DNA of 64,000 nucleotides from Chelatococcus sambhunathii (GTDB lineage Bacteria > Pseudomonadota > Alphaproteobacteria > Rhizobiales > Beijerinckiaceae): positions 496,001 to 560,000 of the forward strand of contig NZ_LIOL01000001.1 of NCBI RefSeq assembly GCF_001418005.1. The letters run 5' to 3'. The notes below the pieces were generated by a model. That model had not been told where the DNA came from and did not search any database. It saw only the letters and a program-made list of their open reading frames with translations. Every line of letters starts with the position of its first letter. Position 1 is the stretch's first letter. A program made the translations under genes and the position numbers. Positions 1-7,767 of the stretch are shown piece after piece.

Positions 1-981
1 CTCGCCCCAGACCTGGCTGAGCTCGCCGAGCGCGCCGGCGGCGAAAACCGCGTAAAGCACGAACTGGGACAGCCGCCCAGCGCTCATGCGGCCGCCGAGC
101 ACGTCCTGCGCGCCGTACCACAGCACGGCGACGACGCTCGCCGCGATGAGGAAGAGCGCGACGGCGGTGAGATAGGCACGGGCGCGGATGGAGGCGCGCG
201 CGGCCTCGAAGGCGTCCTCGGCGGCCGCCTTGTAGCGCCGGGCGGTCGCTGCCTCGACGCCGAAGGCCTGCATGGTGCGGATGGCGCCGACCGCCTCTGT
301 GGCGAAGGCGGAGGCGTCGGCCAACCTGTCCTGCGCGGCGCGCGAGCGCCGGCGCACGCTGCGCCCCGAGGCGACCAGCGGCAGGACGATGACCGGGATG
401 GCGGCGAGGACGAGGGCCGACAGACGCGGGCTCGTCACCACCATCATGGTCGCCGCGCCGATGAAGAGAAAGAGGTTGCGCAGCGCGATCGAGGCACTCG
501 CCCCGAATGCGGCCTTGATCTGCGTCGTGTCGGCGGCGAGGCGCGAGGCGAGATCGCCGCTGCGCGCACTGTCGTAGAAGCCGGGATCGAGCCACAGGAG
601 ATGGCGGAAGACAGCCGTGCGCAGGTCCGCCACCACGCGCTCGCCGAGCGTCGTGACGAGGTAGTAGCGGGCCGCGCTCGCGACGGCGAGCACGGCGACG
701 ACGATGACGAGCATGCCGAAATAGGCATTGATCATGCCGCTGTCGGGGTCGGAGAAGCCGCCGTCGATCACTCGCCGCACCGCCAGCGGCAACGCAAGCG
801 TCGCGCCCGCGGCAACGACGAGCGCCACGAGGGCCGCCGCGATGCGGCCACGGTAGGCGAGCGCGAAGGGCACCAGCGGCTTCAGCGCCGCCATCGGCGC
901 GCGCTCGCCCCTTCCCTCGCCCGCCGCCCCGCCGTCCGCGGCTTCGCCCTCCATCCGCATGCGGCCCCTGCCCGCTGCCAT
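1..981 (-). CDS. ABC exporter (permease-ATPase), 5' part only, runs off left edge
   Basis: The reading frame is open from the ATG at 981 to base 1 and gives 327 N-terminal residues. They form the membrane domain of a type IV (MsbA/multidrug-like) ABC exporter: a charged Gly/Arg-rich leader of about 30 residues, paired hydrophobic helices near residues 35-60 and 75-100, then a stretch ending LSQFVLYAVFAAGALGELSQ, typical of helices 5-6 just before the nucleotide-binding domain. Walker A and the signature motif would lie beyond the edge. The protein should export a lipid or drug across the inner membrane; the substrate cannot be told. It is divergent from rpmE. A second in-frame ATG at residue 30 is also possible. 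Confidence 0.85.
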   Translation of the reverse strand, partial: MAAGRGRMRMEGEAADGGAAGEGRGERAPMAALKPLVPFALAYRGRIAAALVALVVAAGATLALPLAVRRVIDGGFSDPDSGMINAYFGMLVIVVAVLAVASAARYYLVTTLGERVVADLRTAVFRHLLWLDPGFYDSARSGDLASRLAADTTQIKAAFGASASIALRNLFLFIGAATMMVVTSPRLSALVLAAIPVIVLPLVASGRSVRRRSRAAQDRLADASAFATEAVGAIRTMQAFGVEAATARRYKAAAEDAFEAARASIRARAYLTAVALFLIAASVVAVLWYGAQDVLGGRMSAGRLSQFVLYAVFAAGALGELSQVWGE

Positions 982-1040
982 CGTCCCGTCCTTTCCTCCT
1001 CGCCGGATCGCCCGCGGCGATTTTGGCCTTTCTGCCCTGC

Positions 1041-1068
1041 TTGTGTCCGCCTTGGCGCTGCGCTATAG
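1041..1068 (+). promoter_or_regulatory. candidate sigma-70 promoter for rpmE
   Basis: TTGTGT at 1041-1046 and CTATAG at 1063-1068 are separated by 16 bases and lie about 90 bases before the L31 start, in the divergent gap with the ABC exporter. The match to alphaproteobacterial housekeeping promoters is fair. Transcription from here is inferred. Confidence 0.4.
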
Positions 1069-1158
1069 GGTCGCGACCTTTCAGGAATATCCGTCGTCGT
1101 CACGATGCGCTGCTGCCGGCGCGAGGCGTGCGGCGCAGTGTTGGACAAGGACACCGCC

Positions 1159-1389
1159 ATGAAAAGCGATACGCATCCCGATTACCACTTCATCAAGGTC
1201 GTGATGACCGACGGCACGGAATATGTCACGCGCTCGACCTACGGCAAGGAAGGCGACGTGCTGAACCTCGACATCGATCCGCGCACCCATCCGGCCTGGA
1301 CCGGCGGCTCGCAGCAGCTGCTCGACCGCGGCGGCCGCGTCTCGCGCTTCAACAACCGTTTCGCCGGCCTCAGCTTCGGCAAGAAGTAA
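1159..1389 (+). CDS. rpmE: 50S ribosomal protein L31
   Basis: A 76-residue protein beginning [20 protein letters not shown], which matches rhizobial-type bL31 along its whole length. It sits on the large ribosomal subunit in the bridge region. There is no cysteine, so this is the zinc-free form; that is usual in this bacterial order and not a defect. The start at 1159 is preceded by AAGGA and matches the family N terminus; an upstream in-frame ATG at 1105 would add 18 unlike residues. A strong hairpin terminator follows, so the gene is probably monocistronic. Confidence 0.97.
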   Translation: MKSDTHPDYHFIKVVMTDGTEYVTRSTYGKEGDVLNLDIDPRTHPAWTGGSQQLLDRGGRVSRFNNRFAGLSFGKK

Positions 1390-1427
1390 GGGCGGGGCGG
1401 AGCCTTCCGCCTCTCTCCCCAAATGCA

Positions 1428-1456
1428 AAGCCCCGGCGCTGCCGCCGGGGCTTTTG
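1428..1456 (+). terminator. Rho-independent terminator of rpmE
   Basis: AGCCCCGGC (1429-1437) pairs with GCCGGGGCT (1444-1452) around a 6-base loop and is followed by TTTT. It lies between the converging rpmE and rcdA genes. Confidence 0.85.
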
Positions 1457-1480
1457 CTTGTCGCGGGGAGGCTGTCGTGA

Positions 1481-2014
1481 TCAGTGCCGGGAAAAGGCCG
1501 ACTGCAGACGCCCGAGTTGGAGGGCGACCGGGCTCGTCGACGAGGCAAGCAGACTTTCCCCGCTCAGGAGCGCGTCGAGATGCAGCACGCGCTCCTGCAG
1601 GCGCAGCGAATGGTCGATGAGCTCGCGCATGCGCTCGGGCAGGAGCGAGACCAGATCGTCCGACGTCGGTGAATTCTGCCAGGTCAGCTTGACCTTGTGC
1701 TTTTCCTGCATCGCCTGCTCGGGCGTCAGTTCCCCTTCCGCCACCGCGCGCTGCAGCAGCAGCCAGGACGCGACCTGCATGAGGCGTGTCGTCAGCCGCA
1801 TGCTCTCGGCGGCATAGGCGAGCGCTGCCTGCCTCTGCAGTTGGCGGCTCTCCTCGCGGCCCGGCCCGTCGAGATAGGCAGCCGATTCCTCGATCAGGTC
1901 CATACCCTCGCGGAACAGCAACCGAAAAGCCTCGGAAGCCACGAAGCTGCGCCCGAAGGGAATGGGGGCCGTATCGTCGTTGTGCTCGCTGCGGAGCTTG
2001 CTCTGTTCGCTCAT
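1481..2014 (-). CDS. rcdA: RcdA-type ClpXP adaptor (DUF1465)
   Basis: A 177-residue DUF1465 protein. Family landmarks include SFVASEAFRLLFREGMDLIE, AYLDGPGR and the helix AESMRLTTRLMQVASWLLLQ. In Caulobacter RcdA is the middle layer of the CpdR-RcdA-PopA adaptor hierarchy that delivers CtrA and other substrates to ClpXP; the C-terminal tail here is polar and probably flexible. The start at 2014 is chosen because GAGGA lies 5 bases upstream; the frame runs on to 2107 but that extension looks non-coding. cpdR is in the same window at 34.7-35.1 kb. A half CtrA site (TTAAC, 2124) lies upstream. The family call is sure; adaptor function is inferred from homologues. Confidence 0.9.
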   Translation of the reverse strand: MSEQSKLRSEHNDDTAPIPFGRSFVASEAFRLLFREGMDLIEESAAYLDGPGREESRQLQRQAALAYAAESMRLTTRLMQVASWLLLQRAVAEGELTPEQAMQEKHKVKLTWQNSPTSDDLVSLLPERMRELIDHSLRLQERVLHLDALLSGESLLASSTSPVALQLGRLQSAFSRH

Positions 2015-2290
2015 GGTTCCTCGCGCCTCCCTCGGTTCCGCCACCATGCTGCTCCGAAATGGAACGTTGCACTCGTTGCGGGAGACACGTTGCAAGTTTG
2101 CCGCCAATCACCTCAGCAATAGGTTAACGAAACTGCCGATGGAGAGAAAGCGGCAGAATTTAAGAGCATGCATGCGGAGCGGCCCCGACATCGGCCTCAC
2201 CGATCCACGGCAGCGGAAATGGTGATCAAGCCTCTTGTGTTGATCAGATTTCCCTGGCGCTTCCGGCGCCCGGCCCCGCCGCGCGGGTAT

Positions 2291-2317
2291 TAAAAAAGAG
2301 CCGCCCGAGGGGCGGCC
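2291..2317 (-). terminator. Rho-independent terminator (small RNA / DUF1192 side)
   Basis: On the minus strand GCCGCCC (2310-2316) pairs with GGGCGGC (2300-2306) around a 3-base loop and is followed by TTTTTT (2297-2292). It would end the candidate small RNA and any read-through from the DUF1192 gene. Confidence 0.8.
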
Positions 2318-2384
2318 CGAAGTGATAACAGGGAGGCGTCAAACAGAGTGGACAGGAGCCACTCGGCATCCAGAAGACTGGATA
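2291..2384 (-). ncRNA. candidate trans-acting small RNA with three hairpins
   Basis: No protein is encoded here, but the minus strand folds into a compact series: hairpin one with 6-bp arms (ATCCAG/CTGGAT, 2368-2383), hairpin two with arms CCACTC/GAGTGG (2346-2364) and loop CTCCTGT, a single-stranded stretch containing CCTCCC (about 2331-2336), and a GC-rich terminator with six T residues. Both exposed pyrimidine patches are complementary to Shine-Dalgarno sequences, a hallmark of rhizobial anti-SD small RNAs such as the suhB/MmgR, AbcR and alpha-r families. A TATAAC box at 2391-2396 and a perfect CtrA box at 2408-2422 lie just upstream. The 5' end near 2384 is predicted from the -10 box. Structure is seen; expression and family are inferred. 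Confidence 0.55.
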
Positions 2385-2407
2385 GCTGCCGTTATAAATC
2401 GGAAACC

Positions 2408-2422
2408 TTAACGCTCCGTTAA
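2408..2422 (-). promoter_or_regulatory. perfect CtrA box (TTAA-N7-TTAA)
   Basis: TTAACGCTCCGTTAA is an exact TTAA-7-TTAA CtrA-P site and also a near-perfect palindrome (CTTAACG/CGTTAAG). It lies 11 bases upstream of the TATAAC -10 box of the candidate small RNA, which places it over the -35 region, as in CtrA-activated Caulobacter promoters. TTAA is rare in this GC-rich sequence. CtrA is not encoded here, but RcdA and CpdR, which control its degradation, are. Confidence 0.6.
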
Positions 2423-2490
2423 GCTGCGGCGTGCCAGCGAGGGCGCTCGCGTCCCGCTACGGCACAGGCTGATCCATCATCCAGAATGGA

Positions 2491-2697
2491 TCAGCGGAAG
2501 AAGGCGTTCGCCGCCTGCCGTGAAGCCTGCTTCGCCTCTCTCATCCCCTCGAGCCGGGCAATCTCCGCCTTGAGCAGCGTGATCCTGTCCTCGAGCTCGT
2601 CGAGCGACAGCGCCGACAGATCCTGCCCGATCTCGTGAGCGAGGGGACTCTTGCCGAGGGGACCCTTGCGCGGCTCGTCGCCGAAGATGTCCTGCAT
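2491..2697 (-). CDS. DUF1192 family small protein
   Basis: A 68-residue acidic protein, start ATG at 2697 with a GGGAGG run just upstream. The middle part (LSLDELEDRITLLKAEIARL) predicts a helix or short coiled coil and is the core of DUF1192, a family of small cytosolic alphaproteobacterial proteins without a known function. It may be cotranscribed towards the small RNA terminator at 2.3 kb. The family is recognised from the SLDELEDRI motif; nothing about its role can be read from the sequence. Confidence 0.8.
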   Translation of the reverse strand: MQDIFGDEPRKGPLGKSPLAHEIGQDLSALSLDELEDRITLLKAEIARLEGMREAKQASRQAANAFFR

Positions 2698-2910
2698 GTC
2701 CTCCCTCCCGTCGCCAGTTGCGGACCCCTCAGTTTACGGCGAGGCGGCCGGGATTGTCACCCGCCCGGGCGACGGTGACCCGCTGTCGGCCCTCCACCGT
2801 GCCTCGGTCGAAAAAAAAATTTCGCGTGCCATGTCGATCCCGGCGATGCTCGCTCGTCGTAGGGGCAGGAAGGCCATCGGGGCCTCTCCGGAAGACAAGG
2901 AGACGAGACG

Positions 2911-3333
2911 ATGCGTGTGATGGTCATGGTCAAGGCGACCAAGGACAGCGAAGCCGGCGCCATCCCCTCGGCCGAGCTGCTCGAGGCCATGGGCAAGTAC
3001 AACGAGGAGCTGATCAGCGCCGGTGTGCTGCTGACCGGCGACGGGCTGAAGCCTTCGTCCGCCGGCAAGCGCGTGGCCTTCGACGGCCCCAACCGCTCCA
3101 TCATCGACGGCCCTTTCGCCGAGACGCGCGAACTGGTCGCCGGCTTCTGGCTCTGGGAGGTCAAGGACATGGACGAGGCGGTCGCCTGGGTGAAGCGCTG
3201 CCCCAATCCGATGCCCGGGCCGAGCGAGATCGAGATCCGCCCCGTGGTCGATGCCACCGATTTCGGTGAGGAACTCGCCCCCGAATTCGGCGAGCGGCTC
3301 GACCGTCTGCGCGAGAGGCTGCCGGAACGCTGA
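2911..3333 (+). CDS. YciI/DGPF-domain protein, partner of ECF42 sigma factor
   Basis: A 140-residue YCII-related protein that carries the DGPF signature itself (DGPFAETRELVAGFW, about residues 69-83). The domain is a ferredoxin-like fold related to dehydrochlorinases, but the activity of DGPF proteins is unsettled. GGAGACGAG precedes the ATG. It ends 57 bases before an ECF sigma factor of the group known to travel with DGPF genes, so the two are probably a regulator-target pair. A catalytic role is possible but cannot be shown here. Confidence 0.88.
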   Translation: MRVMVMVKATKDSEAGAIPSAELLEAMGKYNEELISAGVLLTGDGLKPSSAGKRVAFDGPNRSIIDGPFAETRELVAGFWLWEVKDMDEAVAWVKRCPNPMPGPSEIEIRPVVDATDFGEELAPEFGERLDRLRERLPER

Positions 3334-3390
3334 GGCATCCCCTCGTCGCCATGCTTGCCTTGCCGCCTGTTTCTCGCCTAAGCGGGAGGC

Positions 3391-4650
3391 ATGGCGGCAA
3401 GCGACACCCACCGCGCGATCGAGACGGTCTTCCGGATCGAACGGGTGCGGCTTGTCGGCGGCCTCGCCCGCATGATGCGGGACGTCGATCTCGCCGAAGA
3501 GCTGGCGCAGGACGCGCTCCTCGCCGCCCTCTGCGAATGGCCGCGGGCGGGCGTGCCACATAATCCCGGCGCGTGGCTGATGGCCACCGCCAAGCGCCGG
3601 GCCATCGACCGGCTGCGGCGTACCGCGATGCTCACGCGCAAGCACGCCGAGATCGGCCGCGATCTCGCCGAGGACGGCGCGGATCCTGTGGCGGCGCTCG
3701 AGGCGGCGCTCGACGACGATGTCGGCGACGAGGTGCTGAGCCTCATCTTCACGGCCTGCCATCCCGTGCTATCGCCGGATGCGCGCGCGGCCCTGACGCT
3801 TCGCCTCATCGGTGGCCTGACGACAGAAGAGATAGCCCGCGCCTTCCTCTCGAGCGAGACGACCATTGCCCAACGCATCGTCCGGGCCAAGAAGACCCTG
3901 CGCGAGGCCGGGCTGAGCTACGAGGTGCCGCGCGGCAGGGAGCGGGCGGAGCGCCTCGCCTCGGTGCTGGAGGTGATCTATCTCATTTTCAACGAGGGCT
4001 ATGCCGTCACGGCCGGCGCAGACCTGACCCGCCCTGCGCTGTGCATGGAAGCCCAGCGCCTCGGCCGCATCCTGGCCGGCCTCATGCCCGAGGAGCCGGA
4101 GGTCTTCGGCCTCCTGGCGCTGATGGAGCTGCAGGCCTCCCGCCTCGCCGCGCGCCTGGGGCCGGACGGCATGCTCCTGCCCCTGACCGAGCAGAACCGC
4201 GCCCGCTGGGACCAGCTCCTCATCCGCCGCGGCCTTGCCGCCCTCGCGCGCGCCGAGGCCCTGAGCGGGGCTCGCGGGCCCTATGCCCTGCAAGCGGCCC
4301 TCGCCGCCTGCCACGCGCGGGCGCGACGGGCCGAGGAGACGGACTGGGCGCGGATCGCCGCGCTCTACGGCGTGCTGCGCGAGGTCATGCCCTCGCCGGT
4401 GGTCGACCTCAACCGCGCCATCGCGCATTCCATGGCCTTCGGCCCTGAGGCCGGCCTTGCCCTCCTCGCAGCGATCGACGCCGACGCCCTGCGCAACTAT
4501 GCACCCCTGCCCGCCGCCCGGGGCGATTTCCTCTTCCGCTCCGGCCGCCTCGCCGAGGCGAAGCGGGCGTTCGAGGAGGCGGCCGCCCTCACCCGCAACG
4601 AGCGCGAGCGGGCTTTTCTCCTCAAGCGGGCGGCCGCCTGCGGCGGCTGA
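3391..4650 (+). CDS. ECF42-type RNA polymerase sigma factor with C-terminal TPR-like domain
   Basis: A 419-residue extracytoplasmic-function sigma factor. Region 2 lies near residues 20-75 (DVDLAEELAQDALLAAL, then AWLMATAKRRAIDRLRR) and region 4 near 125-175 (LTLRLIGGLTTEEIARAFLS, an HTH). The remaining 240 residues form an alpha-helical TPR-like extension (DUF6596) that marks group ECF42. Such sigma factors usually have no anti-sigma gene and control adjacent DGPF genes, as seen here. GGGAGGC sits directly before the ATG. The C-terminal domain is thought to take the place of an anti-sigma factor in sensing; the signal is unknown. Confidence 0.92.
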   Translation: MAASDTHRAIETVFRIERVRLVGGLARMMRDVDLAEELAQDALLAALCEWPRAGVPHNPGAWLMATAKRRAIDRLRRTAMLTRKHAEIGRDLAEDGADPVAALEAALDDDVGDEVLSLIFTACHPVLSPDARAALTLRLIGGLTTEEIARAFLSSETTIAQRIVRAKKTLREAGLSYEVPRGRERAERLASVLEVIYLIFNEGYAVTAGADLTRPALCMEAQRLGRILAGLMPEEPEVFGLLALMELQASRLAARLGPDGMLLPLTEQNRARWDQLLIRRGLAALARAEALSGARGPYALQAALAACHARARRAEETDWARIAALYGVLREVMPSPVVDLNRAIAHSMAFGPEAGLALLAAIDADALRNYAPLPAARGDFLFRSGRLAEAKRAFEEAAALTRNERERAFLLKRAAACGG

Positions 4651-4703
4651 ATGCGGGAAGAGGCGGGCGCCGACAAGACGTCGCCGCGATCCTCTGCGAT
4701 CAT

Positions 4704-4732
4704 TTGCCAGATCGACGCGACGCGCTTATATA
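4704..4732 (+). promoter_or_regulatory. candidate sigma-70 promoter for trcR
   Basis: TTGCCA at 4704-4709 and TATATA at 4727-4732, 17 bases apart, lie about 125 bases upstream of trcR. They are the clearest promoter-like pair in the gap after the sigma-factor gene. Confidence 0.45.
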
Positions 4733-4855
4733 GCGGCCAGTCCCCGTCATCGACGATCGATGATTGCTTCGGCCCCGCCGGGTCGGAGCGCAGGGAAACC
4801 GTGTCTGCCAGGCCGGGGCGCCAGGCGCCCGCCGAAATGTCTTAAGGAGCCGACC

Positions 4856-5578
4856 ATGTCCACCGGACCGCTGATGCCCAAGGCGACCGCCGTCTGGCTC
4901 GTCGAAAATACGGCGCTGACGTTCGACCAGATCGCCGACTTCTGCAAGCTGCATCCGCTCGAGGTGAAGGGCATCGCCGACGGGGAGGTCGCGGCCGGCA
5001 TCAAGGGGCTCGATCCGACGGTAAACGGCCAGCTCACCCGCGAGGAGATCGCCCGGGCGGAGGCCAATGCCGCCTACCGGCTCAGGCTCGCCCCGCCCAA
5101 GGTCAAGCTACCGGAGGTCAAACGCAAGAAGGGCCCGCGTTACACGCCCGTCTCGCGCCGCCAGGACCGGCCGAACGCCATCCTCTGGCTGCTGCGTAAC
5201 CACCCCGAGCTGAAGGACGCGCAGATCATGCGCCTCGTCGGCACGACCAAGACGACCATCCAGCAGATCCGCGACCGCACGCACTGGAATGCGGCGCATC
5301 TGACGCCGATGGACCCGGTCACGCTCGGTCTTTGCTCGCAGATCGATCTCGACTTCGAGGTGGCCCGCGCCGCCAAGGACCGTCCGCAGGTGGCGCCCGA
5401 GAGCGACCAGACGCTGCTGCCGGCCGAAGTCACCACCGCCCCCGAGGAGGAGGTGCAGCCCTTCGGCGACACCTCGCGCCCGCGCCGGGAGGAAGAGGAA
5501 AAGCTCGACGTCGATTCCGTCTTCGCCAAGCTCAAGCAGCTCAAGCGCCCGGACGACGAGGAGGACGAAGAACTCTGA
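4856..5578 (+). CDS. trcR: TrcR-type cell-cycle transcriptional regulator (DUF1013)
   Basis: A 240-residue DUF1013 protein. The N-terminal part (KATAVWLVENTALTFDQIAD, then KLHPLEVKGIADGEV) and the central part (NAILWLLRNHPELKDAQIMR, then LVGTTKTTIQQIRDRTHWN) are conserved in alphaproteobacteria and look like two helix-turn-helix-like units; the C terminus is a low-complexity acidic tail ending DDEEDEEL. Members are annotated as the cell-cycle regulator TrcR. AAGGAG lies 6 bases before the ATG and fixes the start. A strong terminator follows. DNA binding is inferred from fold-like motifs and annotation of relatives. Confidence 0.88.
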   Translation: MSTGPLMPKATAVWLVENTALTFDQIADFCKLHPLEVKGIADGEVAAGIKGLDPTVNGQLTREEIARAEANAAYRLRLAPPKVKLPEVKRKKGPRYTPVSRRQDRPNAILWLLRNHPELKDAQIMRLVGTTKTTIQQIRDRTHWNAAHLTPMDPVTLGLCSQIDLDFEVARAAKDRPQVAPESDQTLLPAEVTTAPEEEVQPFGDTSRPRREEEEKLDVDSVFAKLKQLKRPDDEEDEEL

Positions 5579-5610
5579 GAAGCCGCCGGGAACGGCGCTT
5601 CCGACCGATT

Positions 5611-5643
5611 GGACCCCGCGGCACCATCCGCGGGGTTTTTCTT
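5611..5643 (+). terminator. Rho-independent terminator of trcR
   Basis: ACCCCGCGG and CCGCGGGGT arms around a CACCAT loop are followed by TTTTTCTT. It lies between trcR and the converging acyl-CoA synthetase gene, touching the stop of the latter. Confidence 0.88.
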
Positions 5644-7585
5644 ATGGGGCAGCCGATCCGCCCGGACGGCGGGCGAGCACGGCGGCGATCTCGTCGAGCG
5701 CCGTCGGATCGTCGATCGTCGCGGGCACGGACCATGCGTCGCCGTCGGCGATCTTCTTCATGGTGCCGCGCAGGATCTTGCCCGAGCGCGTCTTGGGCAG
5801 GCGGGCGACGACGAGGGCGAGCTTGAAGGCGGCGACGGGGCCGATCTCCGCGCGCACGCGGGCGACGATCTCGGCCTCGATCTCTGCGGGCGTGCGATCG
5901 ACACCGCTCTTCAGCACGACGAAGCCGACGGGCACCTCCCCCTTCACAGGGTCGCTCGCGCCGACGACGGCGCATTCGGCAACGTCGGGATGGGCGGCGA
6001 TCACCTCTTCCATGCCACCGGTGGACAGGCGATGGCCGGCGACATTGATGATGTCGTCCGTCCGCCCCATGACGAAGAGATAGCCGTCCTCGTCGATGTA
6101 GCCTGCATCCGAGGTCTTGTAGAAGCCGGGGAACGCCTCGAGATAGCTCTCGCGGAAGCGCTCGTCGGCCTGCCACAGGGTAGGCAGGCAGCCGGGCGGC
6201 AGCGGCAGCTTCACCGCGATCTCGCCCATGGCGCCTCTCGGCTGGTCCTTGCCCGCCTCGTCGAGGATGTGCACGTCGTAGCCGGGCATCGGCACCGTCG
6301 GCGAGCCGTGCTTGACCGGCAGCGCGCCGAGGCCGAGCGGATTGCCCGCGATAGCCCAGCCGGTCTCCGTCTGCCACCAGTGGTCGATGACCGGCACGTT
6401 CAGCACCCGTTCCGCCCATTGCACGGTGTCGGGGTCGGCGCGCTCGCCGGCGAGGAAGAGGGCGCGGAAGGCCGTCATGTCGACATTGTCGATCAGCGCA
6501 CCCTGCGGATCCTCCTTGCGGATGGCGCGGAAGGCGGTCGGTGCGGTGAACAGCGTGGTGACGCCGTGCTCGGCGATGACGCGCCAGTAGGCGCCGGCGT
6601 CGGGCGTGCCGACGGGCTTGCCCTCGTAAAGGATGGTGGTGCAGCCCGTGAGCAGCGGTCCGTAGACGATGTAGCTGTGGCCGACCACCCAGCCGATGTC
6701 GGAGGCCGCCCAGAACACTTCGCCCGGCGCCACGCCGTAGAGGTTCTGCATGGACCATACGAGCGCCACCATGTGCCCGCCGTTGTCGCGCACCACGCCC
6801 TTGGGCTTTCCGGTCGTGCCCGAGGTATAGAGGATGTAGAGCGGGTCGGTGGCCTCCACCGGCGTGCAGTCCACGTCCTTGCCGGCCGCGCGGGCCTTGC
6901 TCACCGTCTCCGTCCAGTCGAGGTCGCGGCCCTTGACGAGGCTCGCCTCTTCCTGGGCGCGCTGCAGGATGAGGCAGGCCTCGGGCTTCGCCGGGGAGAG
7001 CTCGATCGCCTCGTCGAGCAGCGGCTTGTAGGGCACGACCCGGGTCGGCTCGACCCCGCAGGAGGCGGACAGGATGACCTTCGGCTCGGCATCGGCGATG
7101 CGCTGTGCCAGTTCCCGTGCGGCGAAGCCGCCGAAGACGACGGAATGGATGGCGCCGATGCGGGCGCAGGCGAGCATGCCGACCACCGCCTCCGGCACCA
7201 TGGGCATGTAGATGACGACGCGGTCGCCCTTGCCGACCCCTAGGTCGCGCAGCACGGCCGCGAGCACGCGCACCTCCGACAGAAGGCCGTTGTAGGAGAT
7301 GATGCGCTTCGCCCCCGTGACCGGGCTGTCGTAGATGATGGCCGGCTGGGAGCCGCGCCCGGCGTCGACATGCCGGTCGACCGCGTTGAAGCAGGTGTTG
7401 CAGGTCGCCCCCGGGAACCAGCGCCCGTAGACGCCGAGGGAGGCGTCGAAGACCTGCACCGGCGGGCGCATCCAGTCGATGGCCTTGGCCGCCTGCCCCC
7501 AGAAAGCGAGCGGATCCCTGCGCCAGGCCTCGTAGACCTCCCCGTATCGGCTGCGTGCTGCGGATGCCTTGGGCACGGCGATCAT
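5642..7585 (-). CDS. prpE: propionyl-CoA synthetase-type acyl-CoA ligase
   Basis: A 647-residue ANL-superfamily enzyme that should activate propionate (or acetate) to acyl-CoA through an acyl-AMP. Visible motifs are the P-loop-like TSGTTGKPKG (near 265), DHWWQTETGWAI (near 400), the YKTSDAGYIDEDGYLFVMGR hinge region, and the catalytic lysine in RSGKILRGTMKK (near 603), which in relatives is switched off by acetylation. The length and the GRWFPGATCNTCFNAVDRH start region fit PrpE rather than Acs. GGAGGAC lies 8 bases upstream of the ATG. Divergent from a TauE-family permease; no methylcitrate-cycle genes are adjacent. Confidence 0.9.
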   Translation of the reverse strand: MIAVPKASAARSRYGEVYEAWRRDPLAFWGQAAKAIDWMRPPVQVFDASLGVYGRWFPGATCNTCFNAVDRHVDAGRGSQPAIIYDSPVTGAKRIISYNGLLSEVRVLAAVLRDLGVGKGDRVVIYMPMVPEAVVGMLACARIGAIHSVVFGGFAARELAQRIADAEPKVILSASCGVEPTRVVPYKPLLDEAIELSPAKPEACLILQRAQEEASLVKGRDLDWTETVSKARAAGKDVDCTPVEATDPLYILYTSGTTGKPKGVVRDNGGHMVALVWSMQNLYGVAPGEVFWAASDIGWVVGHSYIVYGPLLTGCTTILYEGKPVGTPDAGAYWRVIAEHGVTTLFTAPTAFRAIRKEDPQGALIDNVDMTAFRALFLAGERADPDTVQWAERVLNVPVIDHWWQTETGWAIAGNPLGLGALPVKHGSPTVPMPGYDVHILDEAGKDQPRGAMGEIAVKLPLPPGCLPTLWQADERFRESYLEAFPGFYKTSDAGYIDEDGYLFVMGRTDDIINVAGHRLSTGGMEEVIAAHPDVAECAVVGASDPVKGEVPVGFVVLKSGVDRTPAEIEAEIVARVRAEIGPVAAFKLALVVARLPKTRSGKILRGTMKKIADGDAWSVPATIDDPTALDEIAAVLARRPGGSAAP

Positions 7586-7767
7586 GCTGGCTGTCCTCCC
7601 CCTTGGCCGGAGCGTGCCCCGGCGGACAGATGGTGCGACCGGTGGCGGCGCCTTGCAACATGCCCGACAGCATGTCCGGCCCTGTGAGCATAGCAGCCCG
7701 GCGGCCGGCCGCCTTGAGACTTTCGGCGGGTCTGACTACCAAGAGATGCCTGCCGAGCCCAGCCCGA

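Noticed and set aside
1159..1389. Loss of the zinc-binding cysteines in L31 as an unusual trait
   Set aside because: Cysteine-free L31 is the normal form in Hyphomicrobiales.
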